Source: Pseudomonadota bacterium (lineage in GTDB: Bacteria > Desulfobacterota > Desulfovibrionia > Desulfovibrionales > Desulfovibrionaceae). Taken from it: 64,000 nt of DNA. Below the pieces are notes generated by a model. That model did no database searches and was not told the DNA's origin. It saw nothing but the letters and a program-made list of their open reading frames with translations. A program made the translations under genes and the position numbers. Location: NCBI GenBank assembly GCA_023411815.1, contig JAEYOJ010000078.1:10139-74138 (forward strand). The letters run 5' to 3'. Positions 54,026 through 62,443 of this stretch are shown here, piece after piece. Position 1 is the stretch's first letter, and the number at the start of each line of letters is the position of its first letter.

Positions 54026-55723
54026 ATGACCAGAATAAAGCCTCTCGCCGGCTGCAAGGGCCTGCGGCTCGCCATTTTCTTGCTTGCCGCGCCCGTGGTC
54101 GTCTCGTGCGCCACCATGCCTTCCGTTGATCCGGCCAAGGTGGAGTGGCGTCTCTCTCCATCCGCCGAGGCGAGCTACAACTATCTCGTCTACCTCGATG
54201 CCGCGCGTTCGGGGAAGGCGCAGCAGGCCGACGGCGCTTTATCCAGGGTGCTCGATCTGGACAAGCGTCAGGAAATCTACATGGAGCTTGCCGATCTCAA
54301 GTGGCGCCTGGGCAAGACCGAGGAAGCGGCCGTCCTGCTTCAGGACGGGCTTGCCCGGTACCCCGGCGACAAGTGGCTCACCCTGCGTCTGGCTGACATC
54401 TACCGGATCCAGCAACGCTATGACGACGCGGCTACGGTCCTGGATAGCTATCTCGCGGCTCACCCCTCGGATGCCGAGGCCCTGTCGCGCCAGGCGCGCC
54501 TCGCCCTTGAGCGCGAGCGCTTCACCCAGGCCCGAGACATCCTGGCCAAGATGCCGACCGAACTGCAGTCCTCCGAGGTCTTGTACCTGCGGGCCAAGGC
54601 CGAAGTCGGCCTCGGCCAGAACCGCAAGGCCATCGCCACCCTGCGCAAGGCCCTGGAAAAGGATCCGATCTACCTCCCGGCCGTGGTGGAATTGGCCTAC
54701 CTCCTGGAGCTGGAGAACGATTTCGCCGGGGCCGAGCGTGTCTATACGCGGCTCCTGGAACTGGGCGAGACAGGCACCGACGTCTGGATCAAGCTTATCG
54801 ACCTGAACCTCAAGCTGAACAATCCCGAAAAGGCCCTCAGCCTTGCTCAGAACGGTTCCCAAAGCAAAGCCTTCGTGCTCGAAACGGCGCACCTCTTCCT
54901 GGGCCAGAAGTTCTACGACGAAGCTTCCGAAGTCCTGGCGCCGCTTGCCCATCACGACCCGGTGGATGCCGACGTGCGTTTCTATCTGGCCCTGCTCGAA
55001 TACGAGGGCCGCAAGAACAGCCAGGCCGCGCTGGCGCATCTCGCGCAGATCCCCCCGGACTCGCCGCATCACCAGCGCGCCATGTCCTTTCAGGCCCAGA
55101 TCCTCATTTCCCAGAAGCAGTTCGATCAGGCCCTGGCGATCTTGCGCGAGGCCCGCGAAGCATACCCCGCCGAGCCGGAGTTCGCCGAGGTTCAGGCTTG
55201 GGCCTTCGCCGCGTCCGAGCGCAACGCCGAGGCGGAGCAGGTCCTCGTGCACGCCCTGACCATCTGGCCCGACAATGCGGATCTCCTGTACCGCCTGGGC
55301 CTGATCCAGGAAGACCAAGGCCGCACCAGCGAGGCCCTGCTGTCCATGGAACGGGTCATCGTGCTCGACCCGGACAAGGCGGATGCCCTCAACTTCATCG
55401 GCTACGTGCTGGCCGAGCAGGGCCGTGACCTCCAGCGCGCCCTGGTGCTCATTCGCAAGGCCCTGGAACTGGAACCGGACAACGGGTATATTGTCGATTC
55501 CCTGGCTTGGGTCTTGTTCAAGCTCGGCGAATATGACAAGTCAATGGTTCAGATCCGCAAGGCCGTAAGCCTGGAGAAGAACGACTCGGCCATATGGGAG
55601 CACTACGGAGACATCGCCCGCGCCCTCGGCATGCACATGGAAGCCCGCAAGGGGTACTCCAAGGCCCTCAAGCTCGGCTCCAAGCATTCCGAGCGCATCA
55701 ACAAAAAGCTTGGGGAGCTATGA
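54026..55723 (+). CDS. TPR-repeat lipoprotein
   Basis: A 565-residue predicted lipoprotein: hydrophobic signal and the lipobox VVSC at about residue 28. The rest is an array of at least ten TPR units, for example ELADLKWRLGKTEEAAVLLQDGL and the C-terminal PDNGYIVDSLAWVLFKLGEY. The likely role is as a scaffold at the outer membrane, similar in kind to proteins associated with lipoprotein or polysaccharide export. Its stop overlaps the next lipoprotein gene (ATGA). Confidence 0.85.
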   Translation: MTRIKPLAGCKGLRLAIFLLAAPVVVSCATMPSVDPAKVEWRLSPSAEASYNYLVYLDAARSGKAQQADGALSRVLDLDKRQEIYMELADLKWRLGKTEEAAVLLQDGLARYPGDKWLTLRLADIYRIQQRYDDAATVLDSYLAAHPSDAEALSRQARLALERERFTQARDILAKMPTELQSSEVLYLRAKAEVGLGQNRKAIATLRKALEKDPIYLPAVVELAYLLELENDFAGAERVYTRLLELGETGTDVWIKLIDLNLKLNNPEKALSLAQNGSQSKAFVLETAHLFLGQKFYDEASEVLAPLAHHDPVDADVRFYLALLEYEGRKNSQAALAHLAQIPPDSPHHQRAMSFQAQILISQKQFDQALAILREAREAYPAEPEFAEVQAWAFAASERNAEAEQVLVHALTIWPDNADLLYRLGLIQEDQGRTSEALLSMERVIVLDPDKADALNFIGYVLAEQGRDLQRALVLIRKALELEPDNGYIVDSLAWVLFKLGEYDKSMVQIRKAVSLEKNDSAIWEHYGDIARALGMHMEARKGYSKALKLGSKHSERINKKLGEL

Positions 55724-56529
55724 TCACGACCTTGGCGCACCGCAAGCTCTCCCTTTGCGCCCTGGCCCCACTTCTGGGCCTCCTGCTGGCCTTCATGACC
55801 GGTTGCGCGGCGCTACAGCCGATGCCCCAACCCGACGCCGCACCGGCCGCGACCTGGGTGCGCTTTCAGGAAGCGCAGCAATCCTCGGCCTCCATGCCGA
55901 ACGCCTTCAGTCTCAGCGCCTCGCTGTACTACAGTGCCGCGGGCCGGACCAACCGAACCATACTTGATATCTGGGGCGATCGGACTTACCCATTGCGCCT
56001 GGACGTGCGCGCCGGCATCGGCGCAGCCCTGGCCCATATGCGCGAGGATGAGGAAGGCCTCACCGTTTTCTATCCCTCTGAACTCAAGGCGTTTCAGCAG
56101 CCGAACAGCCGGGCCGCCCTGCCGGCTTTGGGGTTGGATCTACCCTTCAACCTGCTTGACCTGACCATGCTGCTGCTCGGCCAGGCCAATCGGCTCGTGC
56201 CCGCCGTATACGTCTCGGCGCGCCTGGACGGCCGGGAATATGTCTACGCGCTGCCGTCCGACTCGGCCATCGCCGAGGTGCGGCTGCTCCCCGACGGCAG
56301 CCTGTCCGGTCTGACTGGCCGGGGCGAGCGGCCCTGGACCATTGAGATCGCGGGCTACCGGCGGCATCCCGAAGCCGGGAACATCCCCGAGCGCCTGAGC
56401 ATGAGCGTGCCGCAAAGGCAAGAGGCCTCGGTGCGGTTGCGCAATCTGTCCTTTCGTGAGGAGCCCTGGGAGGCCACGGCTCTCGAACTGAAGTTGCCTC
56501 CACAGGTGCAAGCCGCCGTAATCCGATGA
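55720..56529 (+). CDS. Hypothetical lipoprotein (LolB-like shape)
   Basis: A 269-residue lipoprotein with signal MITTLAHRKLSLCALAPLLG and a lipobox MTGC near residue 29. The mature part looks like a beta-rich fold of the LolB/DUF4292 kind (short strands such as LTVFYPSELKAFQQP and VYVSARLDGREYVYALP), but the likeness is only in shape and I do not claim a family. It overlaps the TPR lipoprotein gene by ATGA, so the two are likely one unit acting together at the outer membrane. Confidence 0.7.
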   Translation: MITTLAHRKLSLCALAPLLGLLLAFMTGCAALQPMPQPDAAPAATWVRFQEAQQSSASMPNAFSLSASLYYSAAGRTNRTILDIWGDRTYPLRLDVRAGIGAALAHMREDEEGLTVFYPSELKAFQQPNSRAALPALGLDLPFNLLDLTMLLLGQANRLVPAVYVSARLDGREYVYALPSDSAIAEVRLLPDGSLSGLTGRGERPWTIEIAGYRRHPEAGNIPERLSMSVPQRQEASVRLRNLSFREEPWEATALELKLPPQVQAAVIR

Positions 56530-56562
56530 ACACAGGCTTCCGACGCCGTCCTGTCTCAGCCG

Positions 56563-56690
56563 ACTGAGATCGCTTTTAAGACACCCGCTGCGGCGTTGAC
56601 GGCGCAAATGAATTATTCCTTCGCCGAAGCTGGCGGCAAACCATGCCGACACATGGCTTGCAGAGCATTTTCAAAAGCAAGATGCCCTAG
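56563..56690. repeat. Inverted copy of the ~128-bp palindromic repeat (R2)
   Basis: Read on the reverse strand it begins CTAGGGCATC and then matches R1 almost throughout its first 75 bases, including the hairpin GCAAGCCATG/CATGGTTTGC, and again at GTCTTAAAA and GATCT near the far end. The far end lacks a clear TAGAGCA and diverges after ATCT, so the left border is approximate. No gene ends at it. Confidence 0.7.
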
Positions 56691-56787
56691 CCAGGCGGCA
56701 TCCATGCCGAAGGGCTTGCGGAGAGGCTTGTAAGCGCGGGGTATGATCGCATAAACGGTTGCACGCCGAACACGGCAAGAGATTTCC

Positions 56788-57153
56788 ATGTCAGTGAAGC
56801 AAGACCTGCACGAAACGGCCGGCCCCTTGGACATCCTGCACCTGGGCCTGCGCGTCCTGGCCAGCGAACTGTCCTGGATGCTCAAGAACAGCCTGCGCGA
56901 ACTGGAGATTCACCAGTTGCGCAAACGCCTGGACCAGGAGTACCTGGCTCTGGGCCGCATAGTCGAACGATTGAACCGGAAGGAGCCCCTGCCGGACGAC
57001 TCCGAAACCGCCCGCCGGGAGCAGGAGCTGTCCCTGGGGCAGATCGCCTTTCTCAAGCAGGAGATGGCGCTCCTGCAAGGTGAACGGGAGCGCGCCCGCC
57101 GCGAACACGTCCGGCGGCGGGTCGACAAATGGAATCTGGACGGCACGAACTAG
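56788..57153 (+). CDS. Hypothetical coiled-coil protein
   Basis: A 121-residue protein of no recognised family. Residues about 15-60 are amphipathic (GLRVLASELSWMLKNSLRELEIHQLRKRL) and the C-terminal half is a charged coiled coil rich in Glu and Arg. AAGAGA about 7 bases before the ATG is a fair ribosome binding site. It precedes rpiB by 12 bases and may be co-transcribed. Confidence 0.65.
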   Translation: MSVKQDLHETAGPLDILHLGLRVLASELSWMLKNSLRELEIHQLRKRLDQEYLALGRIVERLNRKEPLPDDSETARREQELSLGQIAFLKQEMALLQGERERARREHVRRRVDKWNLDGTN

Positions 57154-57165
57154 TCAGGATTATCA

Positions 57166-57624
57166 ATGCCCTTCATGTCCATCTACATCGCCTCGGATCA
57201 TGGCGGATTCCGCCTCAAGCAGGAGCTGCGCGAGCACCTGATCAAGCGCGGCGTCAAGGTCACGGACCTGGGGCCGGACTGCGCCGAAAGCTGCGACTAT
57301 CCGCCTTATGCGCGCGCGGTCTGCCAGCGCGTTCTCGAAAACGATGCAAGCCTTGGCATTCTCATCTGCGGAACCGGCCTCGGCATGTCCATGGCCGCCA
57401 ATCGGATGTCAGGCATCCGCGCCGCCGTGTGCAGCGACGAATTTTCGGCCCGCATGTCCCGCGAGCATAACGACGCCAACGTGCTCTGCCTCGGCGAACG
57501 CGTGGTGGGCCCGGGCCTTGCCGCCGCCATGGTGGACGTGTTCCTGTCCACGGCCTTTCAGGGCGGCCGCCATCAAAGGCGCATAGAGCTCATTGAAGCC
57601 CCTGACGCGGTCGCATCACGCTAG
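57166..57624 (+). CDS. rpiB: Ribose-5-phosphate isomerase B
   Basis: A 152-residue isomerase interconverting ribose 5-phosphate and ribulose 5-phosphate. The catalytic Cys68 in ICGTGLGMS and the phosphate-binding SDHGG near 10-14 are intact; the family HNDANVLCLG appears as EHNDANVLCLG. Length is normal apart from a tail of about 10 residues. AGGA lies 7 bases before the ATG. The stop TAG (57622-57624) is the TAG of the adjacent repeat R3, which may therefore have supplied it. Confidence 0.95.
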   Translation: MPFMSIYIASDHGGFRLKQELREHLIKRGVKVTDLGPDCAESCDYPPYARAVCQRVLENDASLGILICGTGLGMSMAANRMSGIRAAVCSDEFSARMSREHNDANVLCLGERVVGPGLAAAMVDVFLSTAFQGGRHQRRIELIEAPDAVASR

Positions 57625-57748
57625 AGCATTTTCATTTTGATGGCGCGCCGTAAGCCACGTCCGAGCGTGGCTTGCCGTCCACGAGGAGTAGGCCGCTTTT
57701 GCCGGCTGCAAACGACGAGCGAAGCGTCTTGATGATGATTTGCTTTAG
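57621..57748. repeat. Full-length 128-bp palindromic repeat (R3)
   Basis: It begins CTAGAGCA and ends TGCTTTAG, exactly 128 bp like R1. Inside, AAGCCACG and CGTGGCTT form a hairpin at the same relative position as hairpin 2 of R1. The end GTCTTGATGATGATTTGCT resembles that of R1 (GTCTTAAAAACAATCTGCT). The TAG at 57622-57624 is the rpiB stop. Confidence 0.8.
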
Positions 57749-57803
57749 ACGCTTGCGTTTTCGGAAACATATGCCAAGAATCAACCTTCTCACGGATTGA
57801 TGT

Positions 57804-57832
57804 TTCAAAAGCAACTATAGTATGTGTATAAT
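57804..57832 (+). promoter_or_regulatory. Sigma-70 promoter of glpX
   Basis: TTCAAA (57804-57809), a 17-base spacer, and a perfect -10 TATAAT (57827-57832), about 115 bases before the glpX ATG. It starts just after repeat R3. The rest of the gap 57749-57946 shows nothing else. Confidence 0.6.
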
Positions 57833-57946
57833 GCACCGACCAGTTTCTTGCGGCCAGGCTCGACAAGGTCGCAGGGCTGGTTTGCCGCCTGCCGGCCGCG
57901 CCGCCGCAGTGCGATCTGCCGATTGGCGCAGGACAGGAGACTGATC

Positions 57947-58930
57947 ATGGAAGCTCCCTCACGAAATTTGGCTCTTGATCTGGTGCGCGTGACCGAGGCA
58001 GCCGCCCTGGCCTCCGCGCGCTGGCTTGGACGCGGAGACAAGGAATCCGGCGATCAGGCGGCCGTGGACGCCATGCGCAAGACATTCTCATCCCTGGACA
58101 TCGATGGCACGGTCGTCATCGGCGAGGGAGAGAAGGACGACGCGCCCATGCTTTACAACGGCGAGCGCGTGGGCTCGGGTCGCGGAACGAAGGTCGATGT
58201 GGCCGTCGACCCTGTGGAAGGCACGCGCCTCCTGGCCTTCGGCCGGCCGAACGCCATCTCCGTTCTGGGCGTGGCTCCGGCCGGCAGCATGTTCCGGCCC
58301 GGGCCGAGCTTCTACATGAAGAAGCTCGTCGTGCCTACGGCGGCCATGGGCGTGGTGGACCTGGAAGCGCCCGTGGGCGAGAACCTGCGCAAGATCGGCA
58401 AGGCCCTGGGCAAGGACGTCGACGACCTGACGGTCTTCGTGCTGGACAAGCCCCGCCACGAGCGGCTCATCGCCGAGATCCGCGCGGCCGGCGCGCGCAT
58501 CCAGCTGCACACCGACGGGGACGTTGCGGGCTCGCTCATGGCCATCGACCCCAAGAACAACGTTGATGTCATGATGGGCACCGGCGGCACGCCCGAGGGT
58601 GTGCTTTCGGCCATCGCCATCCGCATCATGGGCGGCCAGATGTACGCCCGCCTCGACCCGCAGAGCTACGAGGAGCGCAACGCCCTGTCCGACTTCGGCT
58701 ACGACCTGCGCCACACCTTCACAGTTGAGGATCTGGTCAAGAGCGAGGACCTCTACTTCGCGGCCACCGGCATCTCGGGCGGCACTTTCCTCGGAGGCGT
58801 TCGCTACACGGGCGCGGGCGCCACGACCTTCTCCCTGTCGATGCGCGGCAAGACCGGCACCGTGCGCTGGATCGAGGCCTCGCACAAGTGGGACACGCTC
58901 ATGCAGGTCAGCTCGGTCAAATACGACTAA
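57947..58930 (+). CDS. glpX: Class II fructose-1,6-bisphosphatase
   Basis: A 327-residue gluconeogenic phosphatase. Metal and substrate motifs are VIGEGEKDDAPML, DPVEGTRLL and DGDVAG, and MMGTGGTPEGVL is the family signature. AGGAG about 9 bases upstream supports ATG 57947; the longer open frame to 57824 covers the promoter and is not used. A strong hairpin terminator follows 22 bases after the stop. The preceding gap contains repeat R3 and a sigma-70 promoter. Confidence 0.96.
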   Translation: MEAPSRNLALDLVRVTEAAALASARWLGRGDKESGDQAAVDAMRKTFSSLDIDGTVVIGEGEKDDAPMLYNGERVGSGRGTKVDVAVDPVEGTRLLAFGRPNAISVLGVAPAGSMFRPGPSFYMKKLVVPTAAMGVVDLEAPVGENLRKIGKALGKDVDDLTVFVLDKPRHERLIAEIRAAGARIQLHTDGDVAGSLMAIDPKNNVDVMMGTGGTPEGVLSAIAIRIMGGQMYARLDPQSYEERNALSDFGYDLRHTFTVEDLVKSEDLYFAATGISGGTFLGGVRYTGAGATTFSLSMRGKTGTVRWIEASHKWDTLMQVSSVKYD

Positions 58931-58952
58931 GACCGGCTTCCGAAATTCATTC

Positions 58953-58981
58953 GGCGAGGAGGGCTCCCCCTCCTCGCCTTT
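58953..58981. terminator. Terminator after glpX
   Basis: An 11-bp stem GGCGAGGAGGG / CCCTCCTCGCC with a 4-base loop and three T residues, between convergent glpX and the CBS-ACT gene. Confidence 0.8.
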
Positions 58982-59029
58982 CAAACGATATCCCGGCTCA
59001 CACCTCTCCACCCTGACCGCCAGCCGGTC

Positions 59030-59683
59030 TCACTTCCCCCATTCGCCAGCGAAATCCTCCACGGTCTTGAGCTTGAACCCGCGGTTGCGCAGGACCGCCT
59101 CGATGCCGGAAGCGTCTTCCGTGGCCAGACGGACGACCACCAGATGCCGGTCCTGATGGAAGGTGCTCGTGGAGATGATGGACACGCCCTGGTCCGCGAT
59201 GATGCCAGTGATGTCCTTGAGCACGCCCGGCCGGTCTTCGACCTCCAGCACGATGCGAGCCCCACCCTGGCGCAGTCCCATTTCCTCCACCAGCACGTCG
59301 AGCATGACCGTGCGGTTGATGTAGCCAACGAGCCTGCCGCGACGGTCCACGACCGCGAGGCCGGCCAGGTTCTTATCGTGCATGATGTTCGCGGCGGCCT
59401 CGATCTCCATTTCCGGCGGCACGCTCACGATGTCCTTGCGCATGATCATGCCGACGGACAGCTTGCGAACGAGGTAGAGGGCCTCGAATTTGTCCAGGGT
59501 CGTCATCATCGACGGCAGGGCGGCGCTGATATCCTCGCTGCGCACATAGCCGAGCAGCTTTTCTCCGTCGACCACGAGCAGCATCCACAGGTGCTGCATC
59601 TCCAGCAGCGCCTTGGCCTCGGCCACCGAGGTTTTGGGGGTCACGGTCTGAAAGCCCTTCAACATCTTCAGGCCAACGTACAT
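59030..59683 (-). CDS. CBS-pair and ACT domain protein (AcuB-like)
   Basis: A 217-residue protein with two CBS motifs (about 1-60 and 75-135) and a C-terminal ACT domain (about 140-210). CBS pairs bind adenine nucleotides and ACT domains bind amino acids, so a regulatory role in metabolism is likely, but the target is unknown. GGAGG 5-6 bases before the ATG supports the start. It is convergent with glpX. Confidence 0.88.
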   Translation of the reverse strand: MYVGLKMLKGFQTVTPKTSVAEAKALLEMQHLWMLLVVDGEKLLGYVRSEDISAALPSMMTTLDKFEALYLVRKLSVGMIMRKDIVSVPPEMEIEAAANIMHDKNLAGLAVVDRRGRLVGYINRTVMLDVLVEEMGLRQGGARIVLEVEDRPGVLKDITGIIADQGVSIISTSTFHQDRHLVVVRLATEDASGIEAVLRNRGFKLKTVEDFAGEWGK

Positions 59684-59910
59684 GGCAGCCTCCAGCGCAC
59701 TTTGCTTCTTGGACGGTTTCCGTGCCAGACCAGGGACATCCGCTTTGACGACCGTGAACCGTCCCTCCTCGGCAACGCTGCATCCTGTGAATCCGCTTCT
59801 CGCACATCTGTCAAGTCATGAGCGCGGAAACCGCATGAGCCTGCCATATCGAGGCTTGCCGACCCGGCGGCTCTTGCCTATTCTCTACCCGAACACACAA
59901 ATCGGAGTCG

Positions 59911-60411
59911 ATGATGAAACGGACCGTTTCCAGGGAATCATCGGTCACGGGCCTCGACATGCGCATGGGGCCTGAGGTGAAGCAGGCCAAGCGCGGCTTC
60001 GCCTCCTGGCGGACCTATCTCATCCTGGCCGCATGCCTAGCGGGGATACTTCTGGCCGCCGGCGCCGCGTTTCTCCGCCCGGGCTCCGGCTCGGAGTCAG
60101 AAAACGAGCCTCCTTCCCAAGCCACGGTTGCACGCCGGGCAGCCTCGCCCATCGACCTAGTCGACGCCCGCGCGGTCATTTTCGACATGCTGTCCCGCTT
60201 CGGCATGGACGCAGGGCGTTACGAACTCGACGCACGCCATGAGCCCTCCGTGACTCTCCAGGGCGACGCCTGCGAAATCTCGGGCGAGATATCCCTGCTC
60301 AACACTCCCGAGCAAGCCCGGCCCTACTACGCCATCGTCCGCCAGTCCGGACCATTGACCACGCTGCTCATCCTGTGTGTGGATGGAAAGATCGTCTACA
60401 CCCGCCCGTAG
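59911..60411 (+). CDS. Hypothetical membrane-anchored protein
   Basis: A 166-residue protein with a basic N-terminus, one membrane segment (about 36-55: LILAACLAGILLAAGAAFL), and a periplasmic domain of about 90 residues ending LLILCVDGKIVYTRP. I recognise no family. ATG-ATG at 59911 and 59914 are both possible; GGAG spacing suits either. It stands alone between the CBS-ACT gene and the next membrane protein. Confidence 0.6.
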   Translation: MMKRTVSRESSVTGLDMRMGPEVKQAKRGFASWRTYLILAACLAGILLAAGAAFLRPGSGSESENEPPSQATVARRAASPIDLVDARAVIFDMLSRFGMDAGRYELDARHEPSVTLQGDACEISGEISLLNTPEQARPYYAIVRQSGPLTTLLILCVDGKIVYTRP

Positions 60412-60613
60412 GCGTGAACCGTCATATGTCTGTCCTCTTTTCCGATTGGATGTGATATGCCTGTGGCCGCAGGCACGCTGGGGCCTTCACCGCGTGACCG
60501 GGGCAGCGTGCGGAAAACCGGCTAAAGCGGGTGACGGCTGCCTCAACCACCGGCCATCCGCCGCACTTGCCTGACCACGGCAACGCGACCATTCAAGCTT
60601 GGCGGGATCACAC

Positions 60614-61747
60614 ATGCGCACAGGCCTCATTCCCCTCATATCCCACATCGCTGCCGCCGTGGGCTGGTGCTTCATCCTGGCAGTGCTCGGGCTGGAGCTG
60701 CTCGTGCGCCTGGATCCGTTCACGTCCCTGTTCCTCAGCGCCCTGGGCGTGCCTGGCCGCGTGCCGAACGCCATGGCGCTGCACCAGGGGGTAATGGGCT
60801 TTTTGCTGAGCGGAGCCTCCCTGCCCAGCGGCTTCGGGCCCAAGGAGGCCAGGCACTTGGCGGACGTGGCCGCCCTGCTGGATAATCTGCGCCTGGCGGG
60901 GCTGACAGCACTGGCCGCGGCCGTCATTCTCGGCCTGATCCGCAAGGCTCTGGCGCGCGACCTGCGCCTGGGCGCGCTGCTGCTTCCCGCGTTGCTCATG
61001 GGTATTGGCTTGGCTGCCCTGGAATGGCCGCTATTCTTCACGGCTTTCCATCCCCTGCTCTTCCCGGGCGGCGGGTACAGCTTCAATCCGCACGTGCACC
61101 TCATCGTGCGTTTGTATCCCAAGGACTACTTCGCCTGGATGGCCGCGGCACTGCTGCTTTTCACGTGCCTGCCGGCCATGGCCGCGTATGCGGCGGCGCG
61201 GCGGCGCTCCGGACCGGGCAAAGCCGGGCGCTGGAGGCCGGGCAAGGTTAACCTGTGGATCGCGGGAGCGGGCGTAGCGCTGGCCGTCGTGACCTACCAG
61301 GCGGGTCAATGCTCTCTCACGCCGCTCAGTCCGTGCTTTCTCGCCTATTACTTCGTTTGCGCGGTTCTGCTGATCGGCAGCGTGGTCCTGTGGACAACGC
61401 GCGCCAAAGCCGTGGGCCTGTCCGTGATCCTGGCAGCCCTGCTCGCGTACGGCGGCCTGGACATGGGCTTGCGTGTGACCCAGGCCCAGGCTCTGGAAAC
61501 CATGAACCTCGGCAACGGCCTCGTGCAGGCCATCCGGGACCACGAACGGCGCACGGGCCGCCTGCCGGGGACGCTCGACCAGCTCGCGCCGGAAGAAATC
61601 CCCCTCCTGCCGTCCGTGCTCGTGCCGGGGAGCCAATGGAAGTACACCGTGCGGGGCGACGGTTTCTTCCTGGGCTTCGTGGGACCGCTGGGCTACCATT
61701 TTCAGTACGCTTCGCACCGCGGGAGCTGGAAGTGGCTGAAGCTCTGA
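60614..61747 (+). CDS. Polytopic membrane protein: Lit/DUF1461-like N-terminus with a pseudopilin-like C-terminus
   Basis: A 377-residue protein with about seven membrane segments. The segment FFTAFHPLLFPGGGYSF ... LIVRLYPKDYF resembles the conserved part of the Lit/DUF1461 family, whose best-studied members move an acyl chain in lipoproteins. After further membrane segments, the last 85 residues (starting near METMNLGNGLVQAIRDHERRTGRLP) look like the soluble domain of type II pseudopilins. The combination is unusual. ATG 60614 is used; TTG 60599 would add five residues. The function is unknown and both likenesses are by eye. Confidence 0.6.
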   Translation: MRTGLIPLISHIAAAVGWCFILAVLGLELLVRLDPFTSLFLSALGVPGRVPNAMALHQGVMGFLLSGASLPSGFGPKEARHLADVAALLDNLRLAGLTALAAAVILGLIRKALARDLRLGALLLPALLMGIGLAALEWPLFFTAFHPLLFPGGGYSFNPHVHLIVRLYPKDYFAWMAAALLLFTCLPAMAAYAAARRRSGPGKAGRWRPGKVNLWIAGAGVALAVVTYQAGQCSLTPLSPCFLAYYFVCAVLLIGSVVLWTTRAKAVGLSVILAALLAYGGLDMGLRVTQAQALETMNLGNGLVQAIRDHERRTGRLPGTLDQLAPEEIPLLPSVLVPGSQWKYTVRGDGFFLGFVGPLGYHFQYASHRGSWKWLKL

Positions 61748-61808
61748 CGGACTGCGGAGCCGAGCGATCGGGGCGGAAAACGCCGAACGGCAGGAGGGCC
61801 CCCTGAAA

Positions 61809-62372
61809 GTGGAACCGGACCGCAAGCATCTGGCCGAGCTGGCCGCGGGCATCCGCGTCTGCGAGCGCTGCCCGCTCCATCTGGACCGACAGAATGCCGT
61901 GCCCGGCGAGGGCGGCTTCCGCCTGGGCTGCCTGCTGGTGGGCGAAGCTCCGGGTGAGCGCGAGGATGAACTTGGCCGGCCTTTCATCGGCCGGACAGGA
62001 GCATTCCTGGATCGTTTCCTGTCCCGCTTCGGCCTGTCCCGCGACGACTTCTTCATCACCTCTTCGGTCAAGTGCCGTCCGCCTGGCAACCGCGCCCCCA
62101 AGCCGCAGGAGATGGACATCTGCCGCGAAAGCTGGCTCCTGCCGCAGATCGAGGCCCTGAAGCCGCACCTGGTCGTGCTCATGGGTAACGCGCCCATCCG
62201 CTCCCTGCTCGGCCTCAAGACGCCCTTGTCGGAACTGCACGGCAGGCTGCTGGAGCATGCCGGCCTGCCCATGCTGCCGACCTACCATCCCACGGCGGCC
62301 ATGCGCTTTCCGGCCGTGCGGCGGCTGGCCAAGGCCGACTGGCAAACAATACAAGCCATGCTGCCCTCCTAA
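61809..62372 (+). CDS. Uracil-DNA glycosylase, family 4 (iron-sulfur)
   Basis: A 187-residue base-excision enzyme removing uracil from DNA. The iron-sulfur cysteines are Cys18 and Cys21 (CERC) and Cys89 and Cys105. The catalytic motif GEAPGEREDELGRPFIGRTG is at about 45-64, KCRPPGNR near 88-95 and HPTAAMR near the end, which is the family-4 pattern. It starts with GTG after GGAGG. It is 71 bases before the sigma-54 activator gene. Confidence 0.93.
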   Translation: MEPDRKHLAELAAGIRVCERCPLHLDRQNAVPGEGGFRLGCLLVGEAPGEREDELGRPFIGRTGAFLDRFLSRFGLSRDDFFITSSVKCRPPGNRAPKPQEMDICRESWLLPQIEALKPHLVVLMGNAPIRSLLGLKTPLSELHGRLLEHAGLPMLPTYHPTAAMRFPAVRRLAKADWQTIQAMLPS

Positions 62373-62443
62373 TAAGCCGGAACTGTTGCCAAGGCGGTGC
62401 ACTGGTCTTACAAGGGCCGCAGCAGGGGGGCGGAAGAAACCAT

